Below are positions 9,028 to 18,066 of a stretch of DNA of 64,000 nucleotides, piece by piece; position 1 is the stretch's first letter, and each line of letters starts with the position of its first letter. Location: NCBI RefSeq assembly GCF_000172155.1, contig NZ_ABIZ01000001.1, positions 558,001 to 622,000 on the forward strand, read 5' to 3'. A model generated the notes under the pieces. That model saw only the letters and a program-made list of their open reading frames with translations, did not search any database and was not told where the DNA came from. The DNA is from Verrucomicrobium spinosum DSM 4136 = JCM 18804. Lineage in GTDB: Bacteria > Verrucomicrobiota > Verrucomicrobiia > Verrucomicrobiales > Verrucomicrobiaceae. The position numbers and the translations under genes are program-made.

Positions 9028-10782
9028 TCAGCCTCTGGAGGTTGGGGTTTCGTTGCCTGTCAGGGAGTACCCGAGCACCCGGTACCCATAGGGGCCAAAG
9101 CGGAGTTTGTCTCCGTCGCGCAGCAGCAGCAGCTCATGGGGCAAGGTGGGAGTGTCCATGTTTCCCGCCCGTGAGAAGACGCTGGCGGCGATGGGTTCGA
9201 GCCAGAACTGTCCGGCCAGCCGGTGAATGCGAGCGGCGGGCACGGCACCGGCCTCGGCGCGGAACCAAGGTCGGCCGGACTTGGAGAAATGCAGGCCCAC
9301 ATCACTGAGGACCATGGCGGCCTCACAGAGCAGCACGCCGCTGCCGCCGGCGCGGACGATCACCGCGCCCCCCAGCGGAGACTCGTTTTCCTGTTCCCAC
9401 TCCAGGACCTCCCGTTTCTCGGGATAGTCTGTAGGCATGGCACGCACCTCCACGGGGTATTCACCCGCGAGCAAAAAGTTGAGTGGCGCTGTAGCTTCAG
9501 CCACCTGCACGACAGGGGCGTCGTTGACCACGCTGGGATTCACAGCGCTGCTTTCCTGCAGGCGCAGCTTTTCCCCGATCTGGCGAATTCTGGTCTGGGT
9601 CCGGCTGATGCGACGAGAGCGCCCGTCGTTCACATTCGAGCGGGGGCGGAACTGGGCCACGAAGTCAGCGTCCGCAGCAGACCGCCCTAAGGTGAGGCCG
9701 TCATCCGCCACCAGGGCGAAGATGGGGGCGTCTTCGTGATCCGGCACCAGGCGAAGGCGCAGTGTAGGGCGCATCGCCTGGGCGGCTTCTTTCTCCGTCG
9801 GCTTCACCGCCACGGGGGGGCAAGCTGGGGTGGGCGGCTCTGGAGGCCTGGCCGGAAGGGGGGGCGGCTGGGCCACACGGATGGTGACGGCCAGCGGGTT
9901 CACGGGATTGATCTCCTCCGGCTGGGTGCGGGTAACCGTGACCGTCATCGTTCGCAACCGTTCCGTGTGGGCAGCGATGCTCGGGCTCATGGAGATCCCG
10001 AAAAAGTCATCCATAAAGGACTTGGCGCTGACAAAGCCCGCCCGCCCCTCGCTCGTAAGGGCCCGGCGCAGCAGCACGTTCTGCTGGGAGGTGAGCTGGG
10101 GCACGGGCTGATAGCGGGCGTTGCCGCCACGCATGGACTGGGGCTGGCCCAGCAAGTCGCAACACAGCGCGGCCAGGGGCAGCACGTAGTCGTGTGTATC
10201 CTTCGGGATGGGGTCCGTCGCGGCCGCTTTGAAGTCAGCCACGTTGAACTGCATGGTGGCCATGGGATCAAAGGACGGCACGTCCGAGCCCGTTGCCTCA
10301 AAGGAGGGCACATCCGGTGCCGGGATCCGGGGCAGCCCCAGGCGCGGGTCCACAAAGAGATTGGCTGCGTCCAGCGCCAGGCGGGGCCAGCCCAGAGTGG
10401 TTGCTGCCTCACAAGCCTCGGTGATCAGGCGCAGGAACGCCTCCACCTCTTCCATGGAAAGGGCCTGTCGTTGCTGGAGCAACTCCTTGAGGCTGAACTC
10501 TCCGGGGAATTCGGAAACCATCCATTGGAAATCCTGTTCCAGTCGAAAATCAAGCGCCCGGCATAGCAATGCCACCGGAGGGCGGCTCATGGCCTCCACC
10601 ACACGACGCTGACGCTCCAGGGAGGCACGGCCCACAGGGCTGGCATAGTCACAAAAACTCAGGATAAACTGTTCAGGCGTGCCGCTTGTGCCCTGCACCA
10701 CGTACCGCTGGTGGGTGGCCGAAATGGATGGCAGCCGGGCGGTGACTTGGTATTTGTTGTCGAGGAACTGGTCGAGGGTCAT
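9028..10782 (-). CDS. Pseudokinase-like protein with C-terminal FHA domain
   Basis: 584 residues from the ATG at 10782; ATGs at 10800 and 10833 are alternatives. Residues about 8-280 follow the layout of a Ser/Thr kinase (DNKYQVTARLP start, a WMVSEFPGEFSLKELL hinge, helical C-lobe), but I find no glycine loop, no HRD and no DFG, so it is probably a pseudokinase. After a Pro-rich linker, residues about 355-455 look like an FHA domain: LTLGRS, then SRRISRTQTRIRQIG, then an Asn in the SAVNPSVVND segment, the usual GR..S.xxH/R..N pattern for binding phosphothreonine. The kinase gene lies 251 bases downstream on the same strand, so this protein may be its substrate or adaptor. Neither domain was checked by profile search. 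Confidence 0.65.
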   Translation of the reverse strand: MTLDQFLDNKYQVTARLPSISATHQRYVVQGTSGTPEQFILSFCDYASPVGRASLERQRRVVEAMSRPPVALLCRALDFRLEQDFQWMVSEFPGEFSLKELLQQRQALSMEEVEAFLRLITEACEAATTLGWPRLALDAANLFVDPRLGLPRIPAPDVPSFEATGSDVPSFDPMATMQFNVADFKAAATDPIPKDTHDYVLPLAALCCDLLGQPQSMRGGNARYQPVPQLTSQQNVLLRRALTSEGRAGFVSAKSFMDDFFGISMSPSIAAHTERLRTMTVTVTRTQPEEINPVNPLAVTIRVAQPPPLPARPPEPPTPACPPVAVKPTEKEAAQAMRPTLRLRLVPDHEDAPIFALVADDGLTLGRSAADADFVAQFRPRSNVNDGRSRRISRTQTRIRQIGEKLRLQESSAVNPSVVNDAPVVQVAEATAPLNFLLAGEYPVEVRAMPTDYPEKREVLEWEQENESPLGGAVIVRAGGSGVLLCEAAMVLSDVGLHFSKSGRPWFRAEAGAVPAARIHRLAGQFWLEPIAASVFSRAGNMDTPTLPHELLLLRDGDKLRFGPYGYRVLGYSLTGNETPTSRG

Positions 10783-10946
10783 GGCGGACGGCTGCAGCAT
10801 AAACAAAGGGCCAGTGCTGTCGAGCCGACACACTGCCGCCTTTGCATGTCAATTCGTGCGCCCTTGTGACAGGGGAACCGGAGAAAAGTTTGTTTTTGCA
10901 GCTATTTATTTGGGGCCGGTGCGGGAAAGGCCGCTCCGGCTCCCTC

Positions 10947-12419
10947 TCACGCCAGGATTTCCTTCATTAATCGACCATCCCCGGTGGGGCCGATGAGACG
11001 TTGGTTCAAGCCCTGATAGCGGTAGCTGAACTTGTGGGCATCGAAGCCGAGCTGGTGCAGCAGGGTCGTCTGTAGATCACGGATGGTGTATTTCCCTTCC
11101 ACCACATCGTAGCCCAGCTCATCCGTCGCCCCATGGACGATGCCGCCTTTGATCCCGCCGCCGGCCATCCACATGGTGAAGCAGTTGGGGTGGTGGTCGC
11201 GTCCCAGATAGGTGCTGCCGCCCCGGGCCTCGTTCATGGGGGTGCGCCCGAACTCGCCTCCCCACACCACGAGCGTGTTTTCCAGCAGGCCGCGTTGTTT
11301 GAGGTCGGTGATCAGCGCCGCGCAGGCCTGGTCCACGTCCCGGCATTTCTGCGGGAACTTGTTCACGAGATCGTCGCCTTTGCCCGTGCCATGAATGTCC
11401 CAGCCCCAGTCAAAAAGCTGGACATACCGCACCCCGTTCTCCACCAGCCGACGGGCCAGCAGGCAGTTGTTGGCAAAGGAGCCTTCGCCTGGCTTCGCGC
11501 CATACAGATTGCGTACGGACTCTGGTTCCTTCTGAATGTCGAACACCTCTGGCACGGCCGTTTGCATGCGGTAGGCCAGCTCATACTGGGAGATGCGGGT
11601 GAGGGTCTCGGGGTCACCCAGTTCCGCAGCCTCCAGCTGATTCAATCGCCCCAGCGCATCCAGGCTGCGACGGCGGGAGTCGCGGGCCATTCCTTCCGGG
11701 TTCTTGGAAAACAGGATGGGCTCGCCCGTGGTGCGGCACTGCACGCCCTGATAGACGGAGGGGAGGAAACCACTGTTCCACAAGCTTTTGCCTCCAGTGG
11801 GGTCTGTCCCTCCAGAGAGCAGCACGACAAAGCCCGGCAGATCCAGGTTCTCACTGCCCAGCCCGTAAGTGACCCAGGAGCCGATGGAGGCACCTCCAGC
11901 GCGCATGTCGCCCGTGTGGACAAAGAGCTCCGCCGGGGCGTGATTGAACTGGTCCGTGTTCATGGACTTCACCAGGGCGACCTCGTCCACGATCTTGGTG
12001 AAATGGGGGAACATATCGCTCACCCATGCACCGCTCTGCCCATACTGTTTGAACTTGTACGGGGAGCCCAGCATCTTTGGCCGCCCCTTGATGAAGGCAA
12101 AGCGTTTGCCGGCGAACAGGGAGTCCGGGCAGTCCTGCATGTGCAGCTCATTGAGCTTCGGCTTGTAGTCGAAAAGGTCCAGTGTCGGAGGAGCACCAGA
12201 CATGTGCAGGTAGATGACCGATCTGGCCTTAGCCGGGAGCGGAGCTTGATGAGGGAGCAGGGGATTCTCCGGCAGCGACATGCCGCCCGCTGCGGGTGCG
12301 GCGGAGGAGAGGCCGGGAAGCATGCCCTGCAGGGCCATGGCACCGAGGCCAAGACCGGACTGCCCCAGGAAGGTGCGCCGGGTGGCAAGGCGGGCGCTTG
12401 CGAGATGGAAGGGGTTCAT
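10947..12419 (-). CDS. DUF1501 protein, Tat-exported
   Basis: 490 residues. The N-terminus carries a twin-arginine signal (RRTFLGQ followed by a hydrophobic stretch ending in Ala-rich residues), so it is probably exported folded. The body is the DUF1501 family: VIYLHMSGAPPTLDLFDYKP at the start, FGRTPMNEA.GGSTYLGRDHHPNCFTMWMAGGGIKGG near the end, and DLQTTLLHQLGFDAHKFSYRYQG at the C-terminus. The fold is related to alkaline phosphatase/sulfatase enzymes, but the activity is unknown. It starts 11 bases after the PSCyt1 gene, with which it forms a cassette typical of Planctomycetes and Verrucomicrobia. A paralogue is at 20551-22008. Confidence 0.9.
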   Translation of the reverse strand: MNPFHLASARLATRRTFLGQSGLGLGAMALQGMLPGLSSAAPAAGGMSLPENPLLPHQAPLPAKARSVIYLHMSGAPPTLDLFDYKPKLNELHMQDCPDSLFAGKRFAFIKGRPKMLGSPYKFKQYGQSGAWVSDMFPHFTKIVDEVALVKSMNTDQFNHAPAELFVHTGDMRAGGASIGSWVTYGLGSENLDLPGFVVLLSGGTDPTGGKSLWNSGFLPSVYQGVQCRTTGEPILFSKNPEGMARDSRRRSLDALGRLNQLEAAELGDPETLTRISQYELAYRMQTAVPEVFDIQKEPESVRNLYGAKPGEGSFANNCLLARRLVENGVRYVQLFDWGWDIHGTGKGDDLVNKFPQKCRDVDQACAALITDLKQRGLLENTLVVWGGEFGRTPMNEARGGSTYLGRDHHPNCFTMWMAGGGIKGGIVHGATDELGYDVVEGKYTIRDLQTTLLHQLGFDAHKFSYRYQGLNQRLIGPTGDGRLMKEILA

Positions 12420-12430
12420 GGAAATAGAGA

Positions 12431-15400
12431 TCAGCCTTTGGTGAGGACACCGTCCAGGTTGAGCAACACATTGGCAACCATCGTCCAGACAGCCGCCTCG
12501 GCAGGATCACTGCCGGCCGGGATTTCACCGGCGAGGCGGGCAGCATCGGCGGGAGCGGATTTCAAGTGGGCCAGTTCATCCCGGTGGAAGTCGAGGAGCG
12601 CAGTGATTTGCTCCGCACTGGCAGGACGCACAAGGCTGAGCTCCAAGCCATAGCGGATGCGCGCCTCCGGGGTGGTCCCGCCTTCGCGGATGAGACGCCG
12701 TCCCAGGGACTGGGCCATCTCGAAGTAGGCCGGGTCATTCAGCGTGACGAAGGCTTGCAGGGGCGTGTTGGTGGGCAGCCGACGCAGCGTGGCGTTCTCC
12801 CGGCTGGGGGCATCGAAGGTGGCCATGCTGGGGTACGGCACAGTGCGCCGCCAGAAGGTGTAGAGGCCGCGGCGGTAGCGGTCCTCGCCGTTGCTCGTCT
12901 CCCAGGTGCGCTGGCCGTTGAAGGCGGCGCGCCACAGTCCGTCGGGCTGTGGGGGGAAGACGCTGGGGCCGCCCAGCTTGTGGCTCATCAGGCCGGAGAG
13001 CGTCAGCGCCTGGTCGCGCACCTGCTCGGCATCCAGGCGGCGGCGCTGGTAGTGGGAAAGCAGCACATTGCGCGGGTCCTTGGTCCGGGCCAGCTCAGAA
13101 GGCTTCGACGACTGCCGGTAGGTGCTGCTCATGATCATGGTCTTGAGCAGGGCCTTCACATCCCAGTTCAGGTCCATGAACTCCACGGCCAGCCAGTCGA
13201 GCAGTTCCGGGTTCGAGGGGAGGGTGCCCTGGGTGCCGAAGTCCTCCTCTGTCTCCACAATCCCGCGGCCAAAGAGCTGCGCCCAGAAGCGGTTCACCGT
13301 CACGCGGGCCGTCAGGGGGTTTTCCCGGCTCATGAGCCACTCCGCCACCGCGAGGCGGTTGATGCGGCTCGAGGCCGGCGCGGGGTTGAAGCTCTTCAGC
13401 AGCGCGGGCTGCACAGGGTCTCCGGGGTTCAGGAAATTGCCTTTGACCAGGAAGTGGGACTGGCGCTGCTTGCCCGCCTCCAGGTCCTTCATCACGGGAA
13501 GCGGCACGGGTTTGCCCGCCGTCTGCATTTCGTTTTGCTTCTTCTCCAGATCGGTGCGGATCCGGGCGTACACCCCAGAGCGATCCTTGTACCAGTCCAG
13601 CAGCTCCGCCTGGCTCTTCGCATCGCGGTTGGCAGACGGGATGGCCAGGAGGTCCTGGATGCGGGCCGGCATGACTGGTTGTGGGGTGGGATCGGTGGTG
13701 ATGGAGAGGCGATACCGCCCCAGCACGTGCTTGCTGCCATGGAGCTGGGCCAGACTGATCTGCAAACGAGTCGGAGTGCCCTTGGTGCCCACGGGCGCTG
13801 AGGTCACGAACTGCGCGGTGTGCGCCTGGCCCAGCTGCGGACTCACCCCCCAGCCGCTGTCAGGCTTGCCGTCGATGGCTTGGGCGACGGTGAAGCCGTT
13901 CTGCTCGAAGTCGGCTGTTGCTTCCTTAAACCGAATATCCACCGGACCGCCCACGGGCAGGGTGGTGCTGGGTTGGGGGGCGGAGGCTTCGTCGCGATGA
14001 AAGACCTCCTTGCGACCTGCATCCAGGGCCACCACCTGGAAACCCGCCGTGCGGGAGCCGGTATTGCCGTCCGTCCGGTTCCACACCACGATGGAGTCCA
14101 CCGGCACCTCTTGCTTGAGATCCACTTCCCACCAGGGATCATCTTGCTGGGAGCAGTGGCTGACGGATTTCTTTGCATAGTCGCCATCTGTGTTGCCATC
14201 CGCCGCCAGCTTGGCCGATCCTTCAAATCCGGTGGAGGATTGCGTGGCAAGCCCTGTGGGAGCCAGGTTCCGCCCTGCGGAGAAAACTTGCACCTCTGCC
14301 AGATGCAGAATGCGGGACTTGCCCGGCAGGGTGACGCGGACGAAGCGGGCTTTGGGGCGGCTCTTTTCGGGCATCGCGGGTTCGGCGGACACCTTGAGCT
14401 CGCTGAGCACAAAGTTGCCTGCCCCCGAGTGGCCGGGGCCCTTGCCTGGCAACCGGTCATCAGGCAGGGCTTCGACGCGGATGCCAGTGATGCCTCCTGG
14501 AACCACGGCCTCCAGAAGGTGGGTGTCAGACACTACAGCTCCTGCCAGGAGGGAGTGGTCCGGCTGCTTTGCCAGGGGCGCTCCTTTTTCGGAACGGGCG
14601 GCGGTGAGTTCTACCGGTTGCCAGCGGGTGGGTTGTTTCATCGTGGCCTCCCAGGCCGCCAGCTCTTCTGTGAGTGCGGGCGGGGCCGGCGCCTTCAACT
14701 GAGTTTCCAGTGCCAGGATCTCCTTCTGCAGCTTCTCCATGCGCTTGCGCTGCGCGGGGTCGGCTACGGCCAGGGTGGGGGTCTCGTCCGCCTTGTCGTT
14801 GTCAGCGGTCTGGTTGAAGATGGCGAAGAACTCGTAGTACTCCTGCTGCGTGATGGGGTCGAACTTGTGCGTGTGGCATTGCGCACAGCCCAAGGTGAGC
14901 CCCATCCACACCTGCATGGTGGTGCCGATGCGGTCTTTCACCGCGGCCACCCGGAACTCCTCGTCATCCGTACCGCCTTCGGTGTTGGTCATCGTGTTCC
15001 GATGAAACGCGGTGGCAATCAACTGCTCCTGGGTCGGGTTCTTCAGAAGATCGCCCGCCAGTTGATCCCGGGTGAACTGGTCATAGGGCTGGTTGCGATT
15101 GAAGGCGTTGATCACCCAGTCACGATACGGCCAGATGTTCAGCCGCAGAGGGTCACTGCCGTAGCCGGCAGAGTCGGCATAGCGGGCCAGATCGAGCCAG
15201 ACGCGGGCCCAGCGTTCGCCGTAGGCCGGTTGGGCCAGGTAGTGGTCCACCATGCGCTCGTAGGCATCGGGGCGCTGGTCCTCCACAAAACGCTTCACTT
15301 CGGCCGGAGAAGGTGGCAGGCCGGTGAGGTCCAGGGCGAGTCGGCGGATGAGCGTGTGACGGTCTGCTTCCGGGGCAGGAGCCAGGCCTTGGGCTTTGAG

Positions 15401-15910
15401 GTGCTTCTGCACGAACGCATCAACGGGAGCCACCACAGCGCTGGGCGGAGTGGGCTTCACCGGTTTCTGGAAAGCCCAGTGTTCTGCATAGGGAGCACCC
15501 TGGTTGATCCATTTTTTCATCACCTCGATCTCGCGGGAGGTGAGGGCGTGCCCTTCCTTCGGCGGAGGCATGACCTCATCGGGATCCGTGGTCAGGATCC
15601 GTGCCATGATGTCACTGGCTCCGGCATCGCCGGGCTTGATGGCATGCACGCCATCCCGGTCCTTGATGGCTTCGTCACGCAGATCCAGCCGCAGCTTCGC
15701 TTTGCGGGAGCCTTCATCCGCGCCGTGGCAGTGGTAGCACTTGGCGGAGATGATCGGGCGCACATCCTTGTTGAAATCCACCACCGCCGGGACGGGCTGG
15801 TTTTTGAAGACATCACCATGCGGATTCTCCTCGGCCAGGGCGAGAACGGGTGCTCCCAGCAGGGCCAGGGGGAGCAAACGGCAGAGGGGGGCGGGTCGGG
15901 CGGAGCTCAT
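12431..15910 (-). CDS. PSCyt1-DUF1549-F5/8C-DUF1553 secreted cytochrome-like protein
   Basis: 1159 residues with a Sec signal peptide. Order: PSCyt1 haem-binding domain with CYHCH (58-62); DUF1549 (about 160-390), including LDLTGLPPSP, YGERWARVWLDLARYADSAGYG and a second CAQCH; a galactose-binding F5/8 type C-like domain (about 540-690: ATQSSTGFEGSAKLAADGNTDG, WWEVDLKQEVPVDSIVVWNR); DUF1553 (about 840-1120: NPLTARVTVNRFWAQLFGRGIVETEEDFG, YRQSS, NTPLQAFVTLNDP). These Planctomycete cytochrome proteins are proposed to act in degrading or binding complex polysaccharides, but the reaction is not known. It forms a two-gene unit with the DUF1501 protein. The F5/8C insertion makes it about 250 residues longer than the paralogue at 22051-24744. 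Confidence 0.9.
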   Translation of the reverse strand: MSSARPAPLCRLLPLALLGAPVLALAEENPHGDVFKNQPVPAVVDFNKDVRPIISAKCYHCHGADEGSRKAKLRLDLRDEAIKDRDGVHAIKPGDAGASDIMARILTTDPDEVMPPPKEGHALTSREIEVMKKWINQGAPYAEHWAFQKPVKPTPPSAVVAPVDAFVQKHLKAQGLAPAPEADRHTLIRRLALDLTGLPPSPAEVKRFVEDQRPDAYERMVDHYLAQPAYGERWARVWLDLARYADSAGYGSDPLRLNIWPYRDWVINAFNRNQPYDQFTRDQLAGDLLKNPTQEQLIATAFHRNTMTNTEGGTDDEEFRVAAVKDRIGTTMQVWMGLTLGCAQCHTHKFDPITQQEYYEFFAIFNQTADNDKADETPTLAVADPAQRKRMEKLQKEILALETQLKAPAPPALTEELAAWEATMKQPTRWQPVELTAARSEKGAPLAKQPDHSLLAGAVVSDTHLLEAVVPGGITGIRVEALPDDRLPGKGPGHSGAGNFVLSELKVSAEPAMPEKSRPKARFVRVTLPGKSRILHLAEVQVFSAGRNLAPTGLATQSSTGFEGSAKLAADGNTDGDYAKKSVSHCSQQDDPWWEVDLKQEVPVDSIVVWNRTDGNTGSRTAGFQVVALDAGRKEVFHRDEASAPQPSTTLPVGGPVDIRFKEATADFEQNGFTVAQAIDGKPDSGWGVSPQLGQAHTAQFVTSAPVGTKGTPTRLQISLAQLHGSKHVLGRYRLSITTDPTPQPVMPARIQDLLAIPSANRDAKSQAELLDWYKDRSGVYARIRTDLEKKQNEMQTAGKPVPLPVMKDLEAGKQRQSHFLVKGNFLNPGDPVQPALLKSFNPAPASSRINRLAVAEWLMSRENPLTARVTVNRFWAQLFGRGIVETEEDFGTQGTLPSNPELLDWLAVEFMDLNWDVKALLKTMIMSSTYRQSSKPSELARTKDPRNVLLSHYQRRRLDAEQVRDQALTLSGLMSHKLGGPSVFPPQPDGLWRAAFNGQRTWETSNGEDRYRRGLYTFWRRTVPYPSMATFDAPSRENATLRRLPTNTPLQAFVTLNDPAYFEMAQSLGRRLIREGGTTPEARIRYGLELSLVRPASAEQITALLDFHRDELAHLKSAPADAARLAGEIPAGSDPAEAAVWTMVANVLLNLDGVLTKG

Positions 15911-16068
15911 GCGCGCTGAAAGAAGCTTATAAGGGGCCTGAAGGGGCGAACTATCATCTGAACAAATGTCCCCAGCAGACCAATTGTAACGAAGAAATGG
16001 ACTCTTTTTTAGCCCGACTTGGCGGACTCGCGGTCGATTTGGGCTATTTTCGGCCGCTTGACGCGCTG

Positions 16069-18066
16069 CAACCCTTGATTTTGCGAGGGTCCGTTTCCAA
16101 AACGGCTTGTAGTGAAGACCTTGGTGGTTGCACTGTCGTTTTGCTGGCTACCTTCTTGGGCCATCATGTTCCTGCGTTGCACCAAACGGCTCAAGGATGG
16201 CAAAGAACACCTTTACTGGAGCATCGTCGAAAGCAGGCGTGTCAGCCCGCGTCAGGTGGTCCAGAGGCATGTGCTTTATCTGGGCGAACTCAACGGCCGC
16301 CAGGAGGCTTCCTGGCGCAAGACCATCGAACTCTTCGGCCAGGATGAAGGGGCCCCTCAGCAGGTGGCTCTCTTTGCCGAGGAACATGCCCCCAAGCATG
16401 TCGGCGTCGATGAGTTCCCCGTGGTGCAACTGCGCCTTCATGCCATGCGCCTGGAACGTCCCCGCCAGTGGGGAGCCTGCTGGCTGGCCTGCCAGCTGTG
16501 GGAGCAGTTGCTCCTGGCGGACTTCTGGCAGGAGCGTCTGCCGCCCAGCCGAGAAGGCACCCGCTGGGATCTGGTGCTCCAGACCCTCGTGCTCTACCGG
16601 CTCATCGAACCGGGCAGTGAATGGCGGCTGCACCGCCATTGGTTTGACCAGACGGCCATCGCCGACCTGCTGGACGCAGACTTTGTCCTGGCTGAGATCC
16701 ACCGTCTCTACGAGTGCCATGACAAGATCCTGGCTCACAAACGGTCCTTGTTTGATCATCTGACTCAACGCTGGCGCGACCTCTTTGGCGTCCGGTACGA
16801 GGTGCTGCTCTACGACCTCACCAGCACTTATTTTGAGTGCGCCCCCCCTGACAACCCCACGGGCCTGCGCCGCTTTGGCTACAGCCGTGACAAGCGCAGC
16901 GACTGTGTGCAGGTGGTCATTGCCCTCATTGTCACCCCCGAGGGCTTTCCCCTGGCCTATGAAGTGCTGCCGGGTAACACGGCGGACAAGACCACGCTCA
17001 AAGCCTTCCTGGCAAAGATCGAAGACCAGTACGGCCAGGCCGATCGCATCTGGGTCATGGACCGGGGCATCCCCACCGAAGAGACCCTTGAGCAGATGCG
17101 TCAGAGCACGCCACCGGTGAGCTATCTGGTGGGGACTCCCAAAGGACGCTTGAGCAAGCTGGAGGAGTCCCTGGCCCAGCAGCCCTGGCAGCAAGCCCGA
17201 CCCCAGGTGCGCGTCAAACTGCTGCCTCATGAAGGGGAGACTTATGTGCTGGCCCAGAGTGAGGACCGCGTGGCCAAAGAACGCTCCATGCGCCGCCGCC
17301 GGTTGCGCAAGTACCTTGATGCCCTCCAAGGGTTGCGCCAGCGCAAGCGTCCCCTCACGCGCGACGCCATGCATGAAGCGTTGGGAGCCGCCAAAAAAGA
17401 AGCGGGACGCGATGCTCGCTTTGTCAAAGTCAGCGTACAGTTGCAGCCCGCCAAAGAAGAGGGCAAAGCCAAAGCCAAAGCCAAAGCCAAAGGCAAGAGC
17501 AAGCAACTGGCGACTTTGAGCTGGCAGCTGGACCGCAAAACATTGCGCGAAGCGTGGCGGCGGGAGGGAAGGTATCTGCTGCGCACCAATCTGACGGCCA
17601 CCGATCCTGCGCGACTCTGGGAGTATTACCTGCAACTGGTGGAAGTGGAGCAGGCGTTCAAAGAGCTGAAGCATGACTTGGGGATCCGTCCGGTGCATCA
17701 CCAGCACGATCATCGCATCGAGGCGCACATCTTCGTGTCATTCCTGGCGTACTGCCTGCAGGTGACGCTCAAGGCGCGCTTGAAGCTGACGGCCAGCGGG
17801 CTGACACCGCGCAGTGTGCTGGAGAAGTTTGCGACGGTGCAGATGCTTGATGTGCATCTGCCCACGACCGATGGGCGGGAGGTGGTGATGAGCCGCTACA
17901 CGCAGCCCTCCAAAGAGATGCAGCTGTTGCTCGACCAGCTCAAGATGACGCTGCCTGAGCAGGCTCCGCCTAAAATCACTGGTTGATACCCAATGAAGAA
18001 AGGTCGCGAAATGGCCTCAGATGTAGTGAAGACCTTTTGAGGTCAATGTCGCAAAATCAAGGGTTG
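16069..18066 (+). mobile_element. IS1634-type (IS4 superfamily) insertion sequence
   Basis: About 2.0 kb carrying one transposase gene. The ends are perfect 18-bp inverted repeats (CAACCCTTGATTTTGCGA at 16069-16086, its complement at 18049-18066). I see no target duplication in the flanking bases. Inside the ends is a 15-base direct repeat, TGTAGTGAAGACCTT, at 16108-16122 and 18022-18036. The element sits in the gap behind the PSCyt1 gene and breaks no recognisable gene. Confidence 0.85.
16166..17986 (+). CDS. IS1634-family DDE transposase
   Basis: 606 residues from the ATG at 16166, where the typical start MFLRCTKRLKDGKEHLYWSI begins; an in-frame GTG at 16112 would add 18 hydrophobic residues and is less likely. 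RNase H-like catalytic residues: Asp in LLYDLTSTYFE (D217), Asp in IWVMDRGIP (D299) and Glu in YLQLVEVEQAFKELK (E495), the Y-x2-L-x3-E-x6-K signature of the IS4 superfamily. A Lys/Ala run is encoded by a short in-frame hexanucleotide repeat at about 17464-17491, which could slip. The frame is intact, so the element may still be active. Confidence 0.93.
   Translation: MFLRCTKRLKDGKEHLYWSIVESRRVSPRQVVQRHVLYLGELNGRQEASWRKTIELFGQDEGAPQQVALFAEEHAPKHVGVDEFPVVQLRLHAMRLERPRQWGACWLACQLWEQLLLADFWQERLPPSREGTRWDLVLQTLVLYRLIEPGSEWRLHRHWFDQTAIADLLDADFVLAEIHRLYECHDKILAHKRSLFDHLTQRWRDLFGVRYEVLLYDLTSTYFECAPPDNPTGLRRFGYSRDKRSDCVQVVIALIVTPEGFPLAYEVLPGNTADKTTLKAFLAKIEDQYGQADRIWVMDRGIPTEETLEQMRQSTPPVSYLVGTPKGRLSKLEESLAQQPWQQARPQVRVKLLPHEGETYVLAQSEDRVAKERSMRRRRLRKYLDALQGLRQRKRPLTRDAMHEALGAAKKEAGRDARFVKVSVQLQPAKEEGKAKAKAKAKGKSKQLATLSWQLDRKTLREAWRREGRYLLRTNLTATDPARLWEYYLQLVEVEQAFKELKHDLGIRPVHHQHDHRIEAHIFVSFLAYCLQVTLKARLKLTASGLTPRSVLEKFATVQMLDVHLPTTDGREVVMSRYTQPSKEMQLLLDQLKMTLPEQAPPKITG

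Noticed and set aside
13820-15919. 699-codon frame antisense to the first PSCyt1 gene
   Set aside because: Same reasoning: the minus-strand gene has haem motifs, DUF1549 and DUF1553, and the antisense product is low-information.
17464-17491. Hexanucleotide run as a possible phase-variation site
   Set aside because: Units of six bases keep the reading frame, so slippage would change the Lys/Ala linker length but not switch the gene off.
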